47,892 nucleotides of DNA from Methanosarcinales archaeon (GCA_021108405.1 JAIOQW010000181.1:1-47892); one strand, 5' to 3'; positions 7,448 to 16,903 are shown, counted from the stretch's first letter. The notes: generated by a model not told the origin, from the sequence alone. Made by a program: numbers and translations.

Positions 7448-9607
7448 ATGCGCAAAATAATTATATACGGACCTATTATTTTTCTGGTAATACTCATTTT
7501 TTCTCTTATACCTACGAACGCTTCCTGTCTACATGAAGCTGTTAATGTCAATGCCCAAAAGACCATTTTTTTACAAAACGCACAGTTCATTACTACAGAT
7601 AATACCTCACAAGCTGCACAATCAGGGCAGGTATTGTCATCTTTTGCAGACGATACCGAAAGTTACTATATTGTGCAGTCTACGAGTTACGTGACTGATG
7701 AATGGAAACAGGGTATAACAGATACAGGTGCAATACTATTTGATTATATCCCAAATAATGCTTTTATTATACGAATGAACTCCCGGGTATTGGCACGAGT
7801 AGAAGCGCTGGATACTGTTCAATGGATCGGTATTTACCGGCCATATTATAAAATAAGTCATGGACTTCAGGGATCTTACTCCATATGCTCAAATGTAGAA
7901 CAAGCAGTCTATAAGAATATTACTGTACTGCTATTTGATGCACAGGACAGTTTGCATATCTCAAATGAGATACAGACACTGGGCGGCATTATCACAAACT
8001 ATGGGGGAGATACCCTACAGGTCAGGATCGAAAGTCAAAAGATAGCTGATATCGCCGCCATACCAGGAGTTTGCTGGATCGAGGAGTGCAGTCGGTTTGT
8101 GATATTAAATGATGTGGTTGCCAATATCACGAATGTCTATAAAACACAAAATACCTATGGCTTAAACGGCGGCGGGCAGATAGTGGCTGTAGCAGATACA
8201 GGGCTGGATACGGGTGTGAATAATGCTTCAATGCATGATGATCTTGAAGGACGGATCATTAATATATATGATACTGCCGGAGATAATGATGTAGCAGATA
8301 TATATAAAGGTCATGGAACACACGTTGCAGGATCAATACTCGGCGATGGCTCTTGTTCTAACGGGCAGTTCAAAGGAATAGCACCACAGGCGCAACTTAT
8401 ATTTCAAGCGGCTGGTTTCTCGAATGATTGGTTAAATTTACCTTTAGACCTAAACGACCTTTTTTTACAGGCATATGATGACGGAGCAAGAATCCACAGT
8501 AACAGTTGGGGATCAGACGATAGAATTTATTATGGAAATTATACATCAGAATCACAGAGCGTTGATACTTTCTTATGGGATCATCCTGATATGGTAATTC
8601 TTTTTGCTGCAGGAAATAGTGGTGTATACGGTAATAACACAATTTCAACGCCCGGTACTGCCAAAAATTCTATCACCGTAGGAGCATCTGAAAACATTAG
8701 ACCAGATAAAGGCACAACATCTGATAACATCAATGATATTGCTTCTTTTAGCAGTAGTGGACTTACAGACGATAACAGGATCAAACCGGATGTTGTTGCA
8801 CCCGGCACCTATATTATTTCGACACGATCAAGTAAAGCAAGAAGTACTCTGGGATATGGTGACTATGATGCACATTACACATATGGTAGTGGAACAAGTA
8901 TGTCCACTCCTATTGTTGCAGGTACGGCCGCACTTATCAGGCAGTATTATTTGCAAAATGAAAATATAACACCTACTGCTGCTTTGATAAAAGCCACATT
9001 AATAAATGGTGCTGTTAATCCGGGTCATCCTCCAAACGACCAGGGCTGGGGACGTGTGGATATTGAGAACTCTCTATTTCCCGTATCACCAGGGGTCATG
9101 CGGTATCATGACAACATCAGCCTGTGTACATCCGGATCATGGAACGTCAGGTATTATTCTATCAACCCTTCCGAACCACTGCGAGTTACTTTGACATGGA
9201 CCGATTATCCGGGGGCAGTCTTTACAGGAACAACGCTAGTAAATGATCTTGACCTGATCGTAACAGGTCCGGGTGGTGATCATTTGGGAAATGGTGGTGA
9301 CAGTATAAATAATGTTGAACAGGTTGAACTATTATTTCCGGTGAGTGGTATATATGATATTACAGTAAAGGGTACCAATATTCCCCAAGGACCTCAGCCG
9401 TTCGCACTGGTCATCTCAGGTGCAGTGAATCCTTATTCTGATTGGAAAGAAGAATGGATGGGGGAGAATTCCAAAGAAGGACAAACTGTCACTACGTCCG
9501 AGCTTCAAGATGCAATTAATCACTGGCTGAATGATATACCTGTAAGAAGATACAAAATGTCTTCATTTGATCTGCAGGAGATTATAGCAGCGTGGTTATT
9601 GGAATAA
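7448..9607 (+). CDS. Secreted S8 (subtilisin-like) serine peptidase, 719 aa
   Basis: A signal peptide (residues 4-25) is followed by two N-terminal alpha/beta modules (about 70-145 and 155-220), which may act as a propeptide. The subtilisin domain has catalytic Asp250 (VADTGLDTG), His289 (GHGTHVAGS), an oxyanion Asn in FAAGNSG, and Ser486 (GTSMSTP). A beta-jelly-roll (about 565-660), like that of KP-43-type subtilases, follows. The C-terminal 40 residues contain two copies of a [TS]xxxLQ(D/E)xIxxWL motif, unlike the neighbouring paralogue. GGAG lies before the ATG. It is a secreted protease, probably acting at the cell surface or outside. It and the next subtilase are tandem duplicates. Confidence 0.93.
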   Translation: MRKIIIYGPIIFLVILIFSLIPTNASCLHEAVNVNAQKTIFLQNAQFITTDNTSQAAQSGQVLSSFADDTESYYIVQSTSYVTDEWKQGITDTGAILFDYIPNNAFIIRMNSRVLARVEALDTVQWIGIYRPYYKISHGLQGSYSICSNVEQAVYKNITVLLFDAQDSLHISNEIQTLGGIITNYGGDTLQVRIESQKIADIAAIPGVCWIEECSRFVILNDVVANITNVYKTQNTYGLNGGGQIVAVADTGLDTGVNNASMHDDLEGRIINIYDTAGDNDVADIYKGHGTHVAGSILGDGSCSNGQFKGIAPQAQLIFQAAGFSNDWLNLPLDLNDLFLQAYDDGARIHSNSWGSDDRIYYGNYTSESQSVDTFLWDHPDMVILFAAGNSGVYGNNTISTPGTAKNSITVGASENIRPDKGTTSDNINDIASFSSSGLTDDNRIKPDVVAPGTYIISTRSSKARSTLGYGDYDAHYTYGSGTSMSTPIVAGTAALIRQYYLQNENITPTAALIKATLINGAVNPGHPPNDQGWGRVDIENSLFPVSPGVMRYHDNISLCTSGSWNVRYYSINPSEPLRVTLTWTDYPGAVFTGTTLVNDLDLIVTGPGGDHLGNGGDSINNVEQVELLFPVSGIYDITVKGTNIPQGPQPFALVISGAVNPYSDWKEEWMGENSKEGQTVTTSELQDAINHWLNDIPVRRYKMSSFDLQEIIAAWLLE

Positions 9608-9788
9608 AATCCTCGCTAACGCTCGGATTTTATTGACTGAAGCTTCGAAGAAGCTAAAGATTAAAAGATTCGTAGAATCTTTGCTTGAGGTCCTTAAAAG
9701 AGCCGAAAATTAGAAAATGTGAACAGAGTGAGCATTTTCGATATATCAAGTTATACTTAATATACTATTAAAAAATGTTAATCATTTT
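9606..9788 (+). repeat. Hairpin array 3, left part (M1-M2-M3-M4-M5-M6-M5)
   Basis: M1 begins within the TAA stop of the first subtilase (9606-9631). M2 follows at 9639-9655, M3 at 9666-9680, M4 at 9689-9704, M5 at 9714-9738 (AAAATG...CATTTT), M6 at 9741-9768, and a second M5-like stem at about 9774-9788. The array is then interrupted by the 133-bp element at 9801. An M6-like remnant (TTTGATATACTAT) continues at about 9946-9960, so the original array reached about 9960. Confidence 0.85.
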
Positions 9789-9800
9789 GAGTATTTTTAG

Positions 9801-9933
9801 GAGACCGTTACAATTCGTGTTGGTGAATATTATAAAACCGCAGATAAACGCGGATGAACGCAGATTTTCAGGCAGCTCATCCGCGTTTATCCGCGGTTAA
9901 TTTGATAGTACCAACATGTAATGTAACGGTCTC
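9801..9933 (+). mobile_element. 133-bp MITE, copy A, with 8-bp target duplication
   Basis: The termini are inverted repeats GAGACCGTTACA...TGTAACGGTCTC, extending imperfectly inward through GTTGGT. The interior is a long palindrome of CGCAGAT/AAACGCGGAT units. The flanks ATTTTTAG (9793-9800) and ATTTTTAG (9934-9941) form a perfect 8-bp direct repeat, which is the mark of a transposition event. It has no coding capacity, so it must have been moved by a transposase acting in trans. It lies inside hairpin array 3. The second copy, of identical length but opposite orientation, is at 40072. Confidence 0.9.
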
Positions 9934-9940
9934 ATTTTTA

Positions 9941-10091
9941 GTTATATTTGATATACTATGAAAAGCAATATATTATACTTATCCTGGTATTTATCATGAT
10001 TACTACAGTGAATAAACATCATAGAGGAAAAAATGAACAAACACAAACCACTTAACCAAAATAAGCAAAATTAGAATGTGGGGGACCTGTA
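9941..10091 (+). other. Leader region of the second subtilase
   Basis: After the MITE target duplication there is an M6-like remnant (to about 9960), then AT-rich DNA. A 13-codon open frame at 10033-10074 is preceded by AGAGGA and could be a leader peptide, but I see no attenuator-like structure. The ribosome site GGGGGA of the subtilase lies just before its ATG. Confidence 0.3.
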
Positions 10092-13000
10092 ATGCGCAAT
10101 ATAACTATATACGGATCAATTATTATTTTTATAATACTAACATTTTCTCTTGTATCTACTAACGCTTACCAGGTACATGAAGCTGTTAATACCAATGACC
10201 AAAATGCAATACTATTGAAAAACGCACAGTTCACTACTACTGATTATACCCCACAAGCGGTACAATCAGGGCAGGTATTGTCGTCGATTCCTAATGATAC
10301 CGAAGGTTATTATATTGTACAGTCTACGAGTTATGTAACTGATGAGTGGAAACAGAGTATAACAGATACAGGCGCAGTACTATTTAATTATATTCCGAAA
10401 AATGCCTTTATTGTACGGATGGATTCCCATGTATTGGCACGAGTAGAAGCGCTGGATACTGTTCAATGGATCGGCATTTACCAGCCAGATTATAAAATAA
10501 GTCACGGACTCTCGGGATCTTACCCCACATACTCAAATGCAGAACAAGCAATCTATACGAATATTACTGTACTGCTGTTCGATGCGCAGGAAAGTATGCA
10601 TATATCAAATGAGATACAGGCACTGGGCGGCATTGTCATGGGCAATGCAGGAGATACCTTACTGGTCAGGATCGAAAGTTCGAAGATAGCTGATATCGCT
10701 GCTATACCAGGAGTTTGCTGGATGGAGGAGCGCAGTAGGTTTGTAATATTAAATGATGTAACTACCAATATCACGAATGTCTATGAAATTCGAAATAGCC
10801 ATGGTTTAAACGGCAGCGGGCAGATAGTGGCTGTGGTAGATACAGGGCTGGATACGGGTGTTAATGATGCTTCAATGCATGATGACCTTGAAGGGCGGAT
10901 CATTGAGATATTTGATACTGCCGGAGATAATGATGTAGCAGATATATTTGAAGGTCATGGAACACATGTTGCAGGATCAGTACTTGGCGACGGCTCTTGC
11001 TCTAACGGGCAGTTCAAAGGGATGGCACCACAGGCGCAACTTATATTTCAAGCGGGTGGTTTATCGAATGATTGGTTAAATTTACCTTTAGACCTAAAAG
11101 ACCTTTTTTTCCAGGCATATGATAACGGAGCAAGAATCCATACAAATAGTTGGGGAACAGAAGATGAAATATATTATGGAAATTATACATCTCAATCACA
11201 GAGCGTTGATTCTTTCTTATGGAATCATCCTGATATGGTAATTCTTTTTGCAGCAGGAAATGAAGGATCTGAAAATAATACTGTTTCAACGCCTGGTACT
11301 GCTAAGAATTCTATTACTGTTGGAGCGTCTGAAAACAATAGAACAAACAACGGCACAACATCTGATAATATTAATGATATTGCTGATTTCAGCAGCAGAG
11401 GACTTACAGACGATAACAGGATCAAACCTGATGTTGTTGCACCTGGTACTTATGTTATTTCGACAAAATCAAGTAAAGCAAGGAGTACAATGGGATATGG
11501 TGACTATGATGCAAATTACACATATGGCAGTGGAACAAGTATGTCCACTCCCATTGTTGCAGGTATAACCGCACTTATCAGACAGTACTATTTGCAAAAT
11601 GAAAGTATATCACCCACTGCTGCTTTAATAAAAGCCACATTAATAAACGGTGCTGTCAATCTGAGTCATCCTCGAAATGACCAGGGCTGGGGACGTGTGG
11701 ATATTGAAAACTCTCTGTTTCCAGCATCACCAAGGATCATGAAGCATCATGATAACATCAGTCTGAGTACATCCGGATCATGGAATATTAAATATTATTC
11801 TATCAACAGTTCCCAACCACTACGAGTTACTCTGGTATGGACTGACTATCCGGCTGCAGTCTTTGCTGGAACAATGCTGGTAAATGACCTCGACCTGACA
11901 GTAGCAGGTCGTCCCGGTGAAACGTATTTAGGAAATGGCGGTGACAGCATAAATAATGTTGAACAGGTTGAACTAATATCTCCCGTAGATGGTATGTATA
12001 ATATCACAGTGAAAGGTACCAATATTCCACAAGGAGGATCACAACCGTTCGCGCTGGTCATCTCAGGTGCACTTGACCTTCCACCCTCAATTTCAGCTGA
12101 GTACCCTGCAAGTAATTCATATACAGGCAATAATACCACTTTAGTATATGTCAATATCACAGATACTGGAAGTGCAGTTAATGAGAGTTCTATTAATATG
12201 ACCATAAACGGTGAACTTGTTAATATCACAACTACAACAATTACCAATGGTTTTAAAGTACAGAACCTAACAACTGAGGCTTACAATGAAGGTATTGTCA
12301 CCTGTTCGGTAAATGCCTCTGATAATAATTCAAACCTTAAGACTTACTCATGGTCATTCACAGTAGATATCACACACCCAACTTCCAACACTCCGGCAGA
12401 TACGAACTATGCGGCTGATACTACTGTAAATTTCACAAACTGGATCCTCACTGACAAGCACCCCGGATACTACCGGGTACTGCAAAACGGCACTCAAATA
12501 ATGGATTCCATACAATGGAACAATGATACGAATATTACAGTACCTGTAAATACCAGTGCTGGTATAGGTGATTTTAACTATACGATCCAGTATAACGATA
12601 GTGCAGGTAACAGTGGTATACAGGACACAGTTAATATTACTATAACTGATGAGACTCCACCCATATTATCCAATAATACTCCTGCAAACGGAACCACTGA
12701 CCTCAAACCTACTATCAGTATAAATGCAACAGATGGAGGTTCATACGTCAATGTCAGCAGTGCAAATATGACAGTGGACGGTATGCAGGTAGTTCTTACC
12801 AATACCAGTCCGGCAGTAACATATAAATTTTCAAATGATACAACAACTACATACAACCACGGCGATACAGTTAATGTAACATTCAGTGTTTCGGATAATG
12901 CAGAACATATATCAAATAAATCATGGATGTTCTATATTGATAATGTTGCACCCTTTATCAGCATTACATTACCAGTTAATAACTCATCAACTTCGGGGAG

Positions 13001-13952
13001 CTCAATAACAGTCTCAGGCACAGTCAACGGCACAGGTTCACCGCCTGATATTACTATTACTAACAGTACCGGTACTATCGATACCACACTTACTAACTTT
13101 AACGGTACTTTCAGTGCATCGGTACCTCTATTAATGGGATCGAATATCATTTATGCAAACGTCAGCGACCAGGCAGGAAATACCAATACTACGTTTATTA
13201 ATATTACACGCACCAAGGCAGTATATCAATCAAGCAGTAGCGGAGGCAGCAGCAGCGGCGGAGGTGGGAGTAGTGAAGCGTATGAGAACATTGAGGTAAA
13301 AGAAACACAAAGAGTGTATGTCAGTAAATACCACCAGATCGAATTCTTTTTTGAAAAAATTGAGAATGATATTGAGTATATTAAATATAGAGCACTAAAA
13401 AATGCCGGAACATTATCCGCAACCATTGAGATATTGAAAGATACTTCTACAATAGCCGGAAAACCGCCATCAGGAATAGTATATCAGAATATCAATATCT
13501 GGATAGGTAATAAAGGTTATGCGACTGAGAAAAATATGGAAGATCCTGTGATCGGATTTAAAGTAAAGAAGAAATGGATGGAAGACAATGATCTTGAACA
13601 CGGTTCCATCACACTCAACCGCTATCACAATGAAGAATGGATCCAGCTACCAACATCAAAGATCAATGAGAGTACATCGTATATATACTTCGAATCACAG
13701 ACAACAGGGTTCTCACCTTTTGCAATTACAGGACCTAAAAAGCTACATACCTCATCATCGTCTTCGCAATCCCCGGAGGATGCCACATCCGGTACAGATG
13801 AACCAGCATCTACAGGGTCAGATCAAGAAGAAGAAGAAGAATCTATACTTGATAAGATTTTTTCAATAAATGGTATAGGAGCGGAGGGATCTCTTGTTGT
13901 GTTAGCAATATTGACAGGTTTTTTAATATATATCAGGAGACGGAAAGAGTAA
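10092..13952 (+). CDS. Large cell-surface S8 peptidase with Ig-like repeats and PGF-pre-PGF domain, 1286 aa
   Basis: The first 660 or so residues closely match the upstream subtilase, with signal peptide, two N-terminal modules and catalytic Asp250, His289 and Ser485 (GTSMSTP). From about 660 the protein differs. Three or four Ig-like beta-sandwich repeats (about 660-1030), very rich in N-x-S/T sequons, lead to a Ser/Gly linker (about 1045-1060). A PGF-pre-PGF type domain (about 1063-1220) follows, then an acidic linker and a C-terminal membrane helix with an RRRKE tail. The layout indicates a glycosylated, surface-anchored protease. GGGGGA precedes the ATG. It likely arose by tandem duplication followed by C-terminal domain exchange. 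Confidence 0.93.
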   Translation: MRNITIYGSIIIFIILTFSLVSTNAYQVHEAVNTNDQNAILLKNAQFTTTDYTPQAVQSGQVLSSIPNDTEGYYIVQSTSYVTDEWKQSITDTGAVLFNYIPKNAFIVRMDSHVLARVEALDTVQWIGIYQPDYKISHGLSGSYPTYSNAEQAIYTNITVLLFDAQESMHISNEIQALGGIVMGNAGDTLLVRIESSKIADIAAIPGVCWMEERSRFVILNDVTTNITNVYEIRNSHGLNGSGQIVAVVDTGLDTGVNDASMHDDLEGRIIEIFDTAGDNDVADIFEGHGTHVAGSVLGDGSCSNGQFKGMAPQAQLIFQAGGLSNDWLNLPLDLKDLFFQAYDNGARIHTNSWGTEDEIYYGNYTSQSQSVDSFLWNHPDMVILFAAGNEGSENNTVSTPGTAKNSITVGASENNRTNNGTTSDNINDIADFSSRGLTDDNRIKPDVVAPGTYVISTKSSKARSTMGYGDYDANYTYGSGTSMSTPIVAGITALIRQYYLQNESISPTAALIKATLINGAVNLSHPRNDQGWGRVDIENSLFPASPRIMKHHDNISLSTSGSWNIKYYSINSSQPLRVTLVWTDYPAAVFAGTMLVNDLDLTVAGRPGETYLGNGGDSINNVEQVELISPVDGMYNITVKGTNIPQGGSQPFALVISGALDLPPSISAEYPASNSYTGNNTTLVYVNITDTGSAVNESSINMTINGELVNITTTTITNGFKVQNLTTEAYNEGIVTCSVNASDNNSNLKTYSWSFTVDITHPTSNTPADTNYAADTTVNFTNWILTDKHPGYYRVLQNGTQIMDSIQWNNDTNITVPVNTSAGIGDFNYTIQYNDSAGNSGIQDTVNITITDETPPILSNNTPANGTTDLKPTISINATDGGSYVNVSSANMTVDGMQVVLTNTSPAVTYKFSNDTTTTYNHGDTVNVTFSVSDNAEHISNKSWMFYIDNVAPFISITLPVNNSSTSGSSITVSGTVNGTGSPPDITITNSTGTIDTTLTNFNGTFSASVPLLMGSNIIYANVSDQAGNTNTTFINITRTKAVYQSSSSGGSSSGGGGSSEAYENIEVKETQRVYVSKYHQIEFFFEKIENDIEYIKYRALKNAGTLSATIEILKDTSTIAGKPPSGIVYQNINIWIGNKGYATEKNMEDPVIGFKVKKKWMEDNDLEHGSITLNRYHNEEWIQLPTSKINESTSYIYFESQTTGFSPFAITGPKKLHTSSSSSQSPEDATSGTDEPASTGSDQEEEEESILDKIFSINGIGAEGSLVVLAILTGFLIYIRRRKE

Positions 13953-13965
13953 TACTATATATAAA

Positions 13966-14088
13966 TCATGCACCGTTCAATGTGAACTCCTCTACCCACT
14001 CAAAACCGAATTCTTCCATATACCGGGTACAGGACTGTTCAAATTGTTTCTTCTTGATCCATTTTTTGGGATATTCTTTTTCTTTCAT
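13966..14088 (-). CDS. Possible small soluble protein downstream of ccmC (40 aa)
   Basis: ATG at 14088 opens a 40-codon frame 9 nt after the ccmC stop on the same strand. The product is charged (MKEKEYPKKWIKKKQFEQ at the start) with one Cys and no membrane segment, so it does not look like CcmD. It ends 13 nt from the stop of the convergent large subtilase. No clear ribosome binding site is present. It could be a genuine small operon partner or a chance frame. Confidence 0.35.
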   Translation of the reverse strand: MKEKEYPKKWIKKKQFEQSCTRYMEEFGFEWVEEFTLNGA

Positions 14089-14097
14089 GATGAAGGA

Positions 14098-14865
14098 TCA
14101 AACACCTTTTTGTTGTTTAAGAGATAATAGTTCATTCTCCAAGGTAAAGTTATCTGCTTTATAGATTGTTAAAGAAATACACATCAATACAAAGGCTGCC
14201 AGACCAAGGACTATAGGGATAATGATCTGTGATCCGCTCATCCCTCCGCCGCCCGGACCAATTACTGTCGGATGATATGCTGCCGACCACAACCTGATAC
14301 TTAAAAAACTGATAGGTACACTGATAAAACCGATTACTCCAAAGACAGCACAAAGACGTGCCTTTTTTTCAGGACCGTCTATGGCCTGCCTGATCAATAG
14401 ATAAGCCAGATAAATAAAAAAAAGCACCAATGAAGTATTTAGCCTGATATCACCCGGGGGCCAGTAATGTCCCCATGCTGCTCCTGCCCATACAGAACCT
14501 GTAACCGGAGCCAGGCCTGCGAATATTAGACCTACTTCTGCTGCTGATGCCGCGTATGTATCCCATTTCTGTCTGGCATCACGCAGATAGAGAATGCTGA
14601 AAATAAAGACGAGCGAGAATGACAGATAGGCGCTTAGTGCTATGGGAATATGGAAATAAGCGATATAGAAGCTATTAACATAATTTATCCATTCGTCCTG
14701 TGTTGTTGTATACCGGGTCTCTTGGTTTGAGTCAGTATAAGTTCCTCTTTCACCCGGATTTATCGGGACAGGTGCATAGAAGAAGAGGACACCAATTGAT
14801 ATGAGTACCAGGATAACAGTGAGTATATACAGGATTTTTTTTTTATTATTATTTTCCATATTCAT
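14098..14865 (-). CDS. ccmC: Cytochrome c assembly protein CcmC-like (heme handling)
   Basis: This 255-residue membrane protein has six predicted helices. It carries the heme-handling signature VWAGAAWGHYWPPGDIRL at about residues 122-139, a form of the WGxxW tryptophan-rich loop. Conserved His residues flank the motif in YFHIPIALS (about 71) and AAYHPTVIGPGG (about 195). In CcmC these residues hold heme at the outer face for transfer to CcmE in c-type cytochrome maturation. No ccmA, B, E or F lies beside it, so the rest of the system must be elsewhere. Its presence implies c-type cytochromes, as in Methanosarcinales and ANME-2. ATG 14865 or ATG 14859 may be used. Confidence 0.88.
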   Translation of the reverse strand: MNMENNNKKKILYILTVILVLISIGVLFFYAPVPINPGERGTYTDSNQETRYTTTQDEWINYVNSFYIAYFHIPIALSAYLSFSLVFIFSILYLRDARQKWDTYAASAAEVGLIFAGLAPVTGSVWAGAAWGHYWPPGDIRLNTSLVLFFIYLAYLLIRQAIDGPEKKARLCAVFGVIGFISVPISFLSIRLWSAAYHPTVIGPGGGGMSGSQIIIPIVLGLAAFVLMCISLTIYKADNFTLENELLSLKQQKGV

Positions 14866-15163
14866 TTGCCTATTTATTGATCTGTTTTTAATAAACCTTT
14901 CTCAATATCTTGTTTGAGCATAATTCCTGAAATTAAAACCGGTTTTATTGACCCATTAAAATCAATCATAGAACAGTTCCTACATGCATTACGAATGATA
15001 CCAGATTTATTACAATCAGTTTCTTTATATAGTTTTGGAAAAAAAACTCTTAGGATTTATAGGATGTGGATGTTGATATAAATTTAGGCTGTCTGAAAAA
15101 AACAGATAATTTTTTAAGCTAAAATGCTAATTTGATAGTTTCCAGTACCAACTGGCAATGTGA
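14866..15163. other. Gene-free interval with a possible decayed reading frame
   Basis: On the minus strand, a frame ending 10 nt before ccmC encodes three closely spaced Cys residues (DCNKSG..ACRNCS) and a sensible-looking C-terminus, but no start codon exists before an internal ATG. It may be the tail of a decayed gene. The rest is AT-rich. Near 15130-15150, TTTGATAG and ACCAAC resemble the right end of the 133-bp MITE but no terminal repeat is present. Confidence 0.25.
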
Positions 15164-16903
15164 TCACATTCCTTTTCTTTTATGTTTGAACACTGCTTTT
15201 TTTATACTGTGTAGATCATCAGCATCTGTAAGTAAAATATTATTTACCTCTGCCACGTCGATTGTCTTTTCTGTAAAACCATTTTTAGATATCAGCCAGA
15301 GTACATCAATGTTTAAATTCCTGGCCCTCTCAATAAATTGCTTTTTTCTTATCAACAGATCAATATCAGATGGTCGTGATTGCTTGTTTTTCCATTTAAC
15401 TTCTACCAGCCAGTTCTCACTGCCCTTTACAAGAGCATCAATCTCCACCACAAAGTTCTCATCAAAAATGACACCATTACTGTCAATATCTACAAAATTT
15501 TCAGCTTCATCCACACGTGGCAACAAGATAGTACCGTCCTTACCAAACAGGTGCCCTCCCACAACCTGGCCATTGAATCCTGATATCATCTCACGTATCT
15601 CGCTCTCCTTTGCTGTACCCAGTTCAATCGATGCTTTGAGATATTTCTCTTCGAGTTCCTCAAACAGGTCCGGTTTGACCTGACTCAACAGACTGTCCGA
15701 TAATGGCAGGTCAATACCAAGCTCCTCAATTTCCATATATTGTTTGATGACCGGATCTGTAAAACAATAATTTCGGTGGGTCTTAATTAGAAGGTCGGTC
15801 GCAAGCAGACGGTTTAACTGTTTTAGTACTATGTTTGGCTTTCGTTTTATTTTTTCGGATATCCGGGAAAGCGTTAGACCGCTGTCATCCTCTTTTGCAA
15901 GAATATGAAGGATTGTCCTGAGTGTAGCATGTGATTTTGATTTGACAAGCGATACATTTAAGGTATAATTACAATGCCTATTTATCATTCCGTTTTTCGA
16001 AGTGATCTCGGTAAAAAATGCCATTTTGACACTTTTCTTATTCATATCCATCCCGGTGTTGTTTAGCAATAACAGCCTATCAGCAAGTGAGTTAAGATAC
16101 ATGGGATGTCCATGGCATAATTCGTACATCTTATCAAGCATTTCTTTTGTGAGGGTTATCTCAAACCGGTTAAAATATTTAAGTAGAAACTCAAAACTAT
16201 CATCCCTGCTGAAGTTTGGAAGGGACTCAAGTGTAAAATGTAGAAAGAGCGGAGATGCAGCATCTGCAAACAGTTCATCGATTTTTGTCATCCACGATCC
16301 CAATGCTACATATCGTGTTCTATGCTGGTTTTGTACAATAGATCGCAGTAAACGTGTGATATCGAACTTACCGGAAAGCTCCGGGAACAACTGGAACTCA
16401 TCGATAAAAATACCAATGGTCGTGTCGTATCTTGATGAAAGTTGTTCAGGGAAGTTCAGTGCATACTCCATCATTAGCTTATAGTTCGGACTTTTCTTTT
16501 CAAGTTCCTGAAGTATGCTTGTCATGGTTGAGGTTACCAATGGATCGTTGATCTTGTTTATAACATTAAATGGGTCATGGAACTCTTCAACAAAACCCAT
16601 ACCTTTGTTGAAATACCAGAAACAAATCGTTCCAACATATTCCTGCGGGAATAATTCCACAGTGAGATTCAGGTTCTCAAGATCGATGTAAGCAAGCCGC
16701 TGCTTTGGGTGCGTTGCAATATAATATTTTGCAAGTTCAGATTTCCCAATCTTGCGAAGACCTTTGAAAGATAAGTGCTTTCCACCTCCCCTAAAACACA
16801 TGTCAATCTGTTTGATGCTCTTTTTCCGGTTCGTAAATAATTTCAATCGTGATTTTGAATAGATGCCGGGTAAAGTCATGTATGGTATATAGTTTCTTAT
16901 CAC
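15164..16903 (-). CDS. Archaeal AAA ATPase with C-terminal PDDEXK-like nuclease domain
   Basis: This 579-residue protein has three parts. The ATPase core carries a Walker A variant GLRKIGKS (48-55) and Walker B IFIDEF (165-170). A winged-helix region covers about 325-375. The C-terminal domain (about 440-560) has ENFVVEIDALV...WLVEVKWKN, with E487, D489, E501 and K503 as the likely D/E-x-K nuclease core. This matches the archaeal ATPase/DUF234-like group, in which STAND-type ATPases are joined to a Holliday-junction-resolvase-like domain. The function is unknown; roles linked to mobile DNA have been suggested for such proteins. It stands alone, flanked by repeat elements. GLRKIGKS replaces the more usual GPRRxGKT. 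Confidence 0.82.
   Translation of the reverse strand: MIRNYIPYMTLPGIYSKSRLKLFTNRKKSIKQIDMCFRGGGKHLSFKGLRKIGKSELAKYYIATHPKQRLAYIDLENLNLTVELFPQEYVGTICFWYFNKGMGFVEEFHDPFNVINKINDPLVTSTMTSILQELEKKSPNYKLMMEYALNFPEQLSSRYDTTIGIFIDEFQLFPELSGKFDITRLLRSIVQNQHRTRYVALGSWMTKIDELFADAASPLFLHFTLESLPNFSRDDSFEFLLKYFNRFEITLTKEMLDKMYELCHGHPMYLNSLADRLLLLNNTGMDMNKKSVKMAFFTEITSKNGMINRHCNYTLNVSLVKSKSHATLRTILHILAKEDDSGLTLSRISEKIKRKPNIVLKQLNRLLATDLLIKTHRNYCFTDPVIKQYMEIEELGIDLPLSDSLLSQVKPDLFEELEEKYLKASIELGTAKESEIREMISGFNGQVVGGHLFGKDGTILLPRVDEAENFVDIDSNGVIFDENFVVEIDALVKGSENWLVEVKWKNKQSRPSDIDLLIRKKQFIERARNLNIDVLWLISKNGFTEKTIDVAEVNNILLTDADDLHSIKKAVFKHKRKGM

Noticed and set aside
10033-10074. 13-codon leader-like frame with AGAGGA before the second subtilase
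   Set aside because: It is too short to judge and there is no attenuator structure or regulatory amino-acid run. It is mentioned only in the leader entry.
15125-15165. Possible decayed third copy of the 133-bp MITE
   Set aside because: Only short matches (TTTGATAG, ACCAAC) are present; no terminal inverted repeat or target duplication can be seen.
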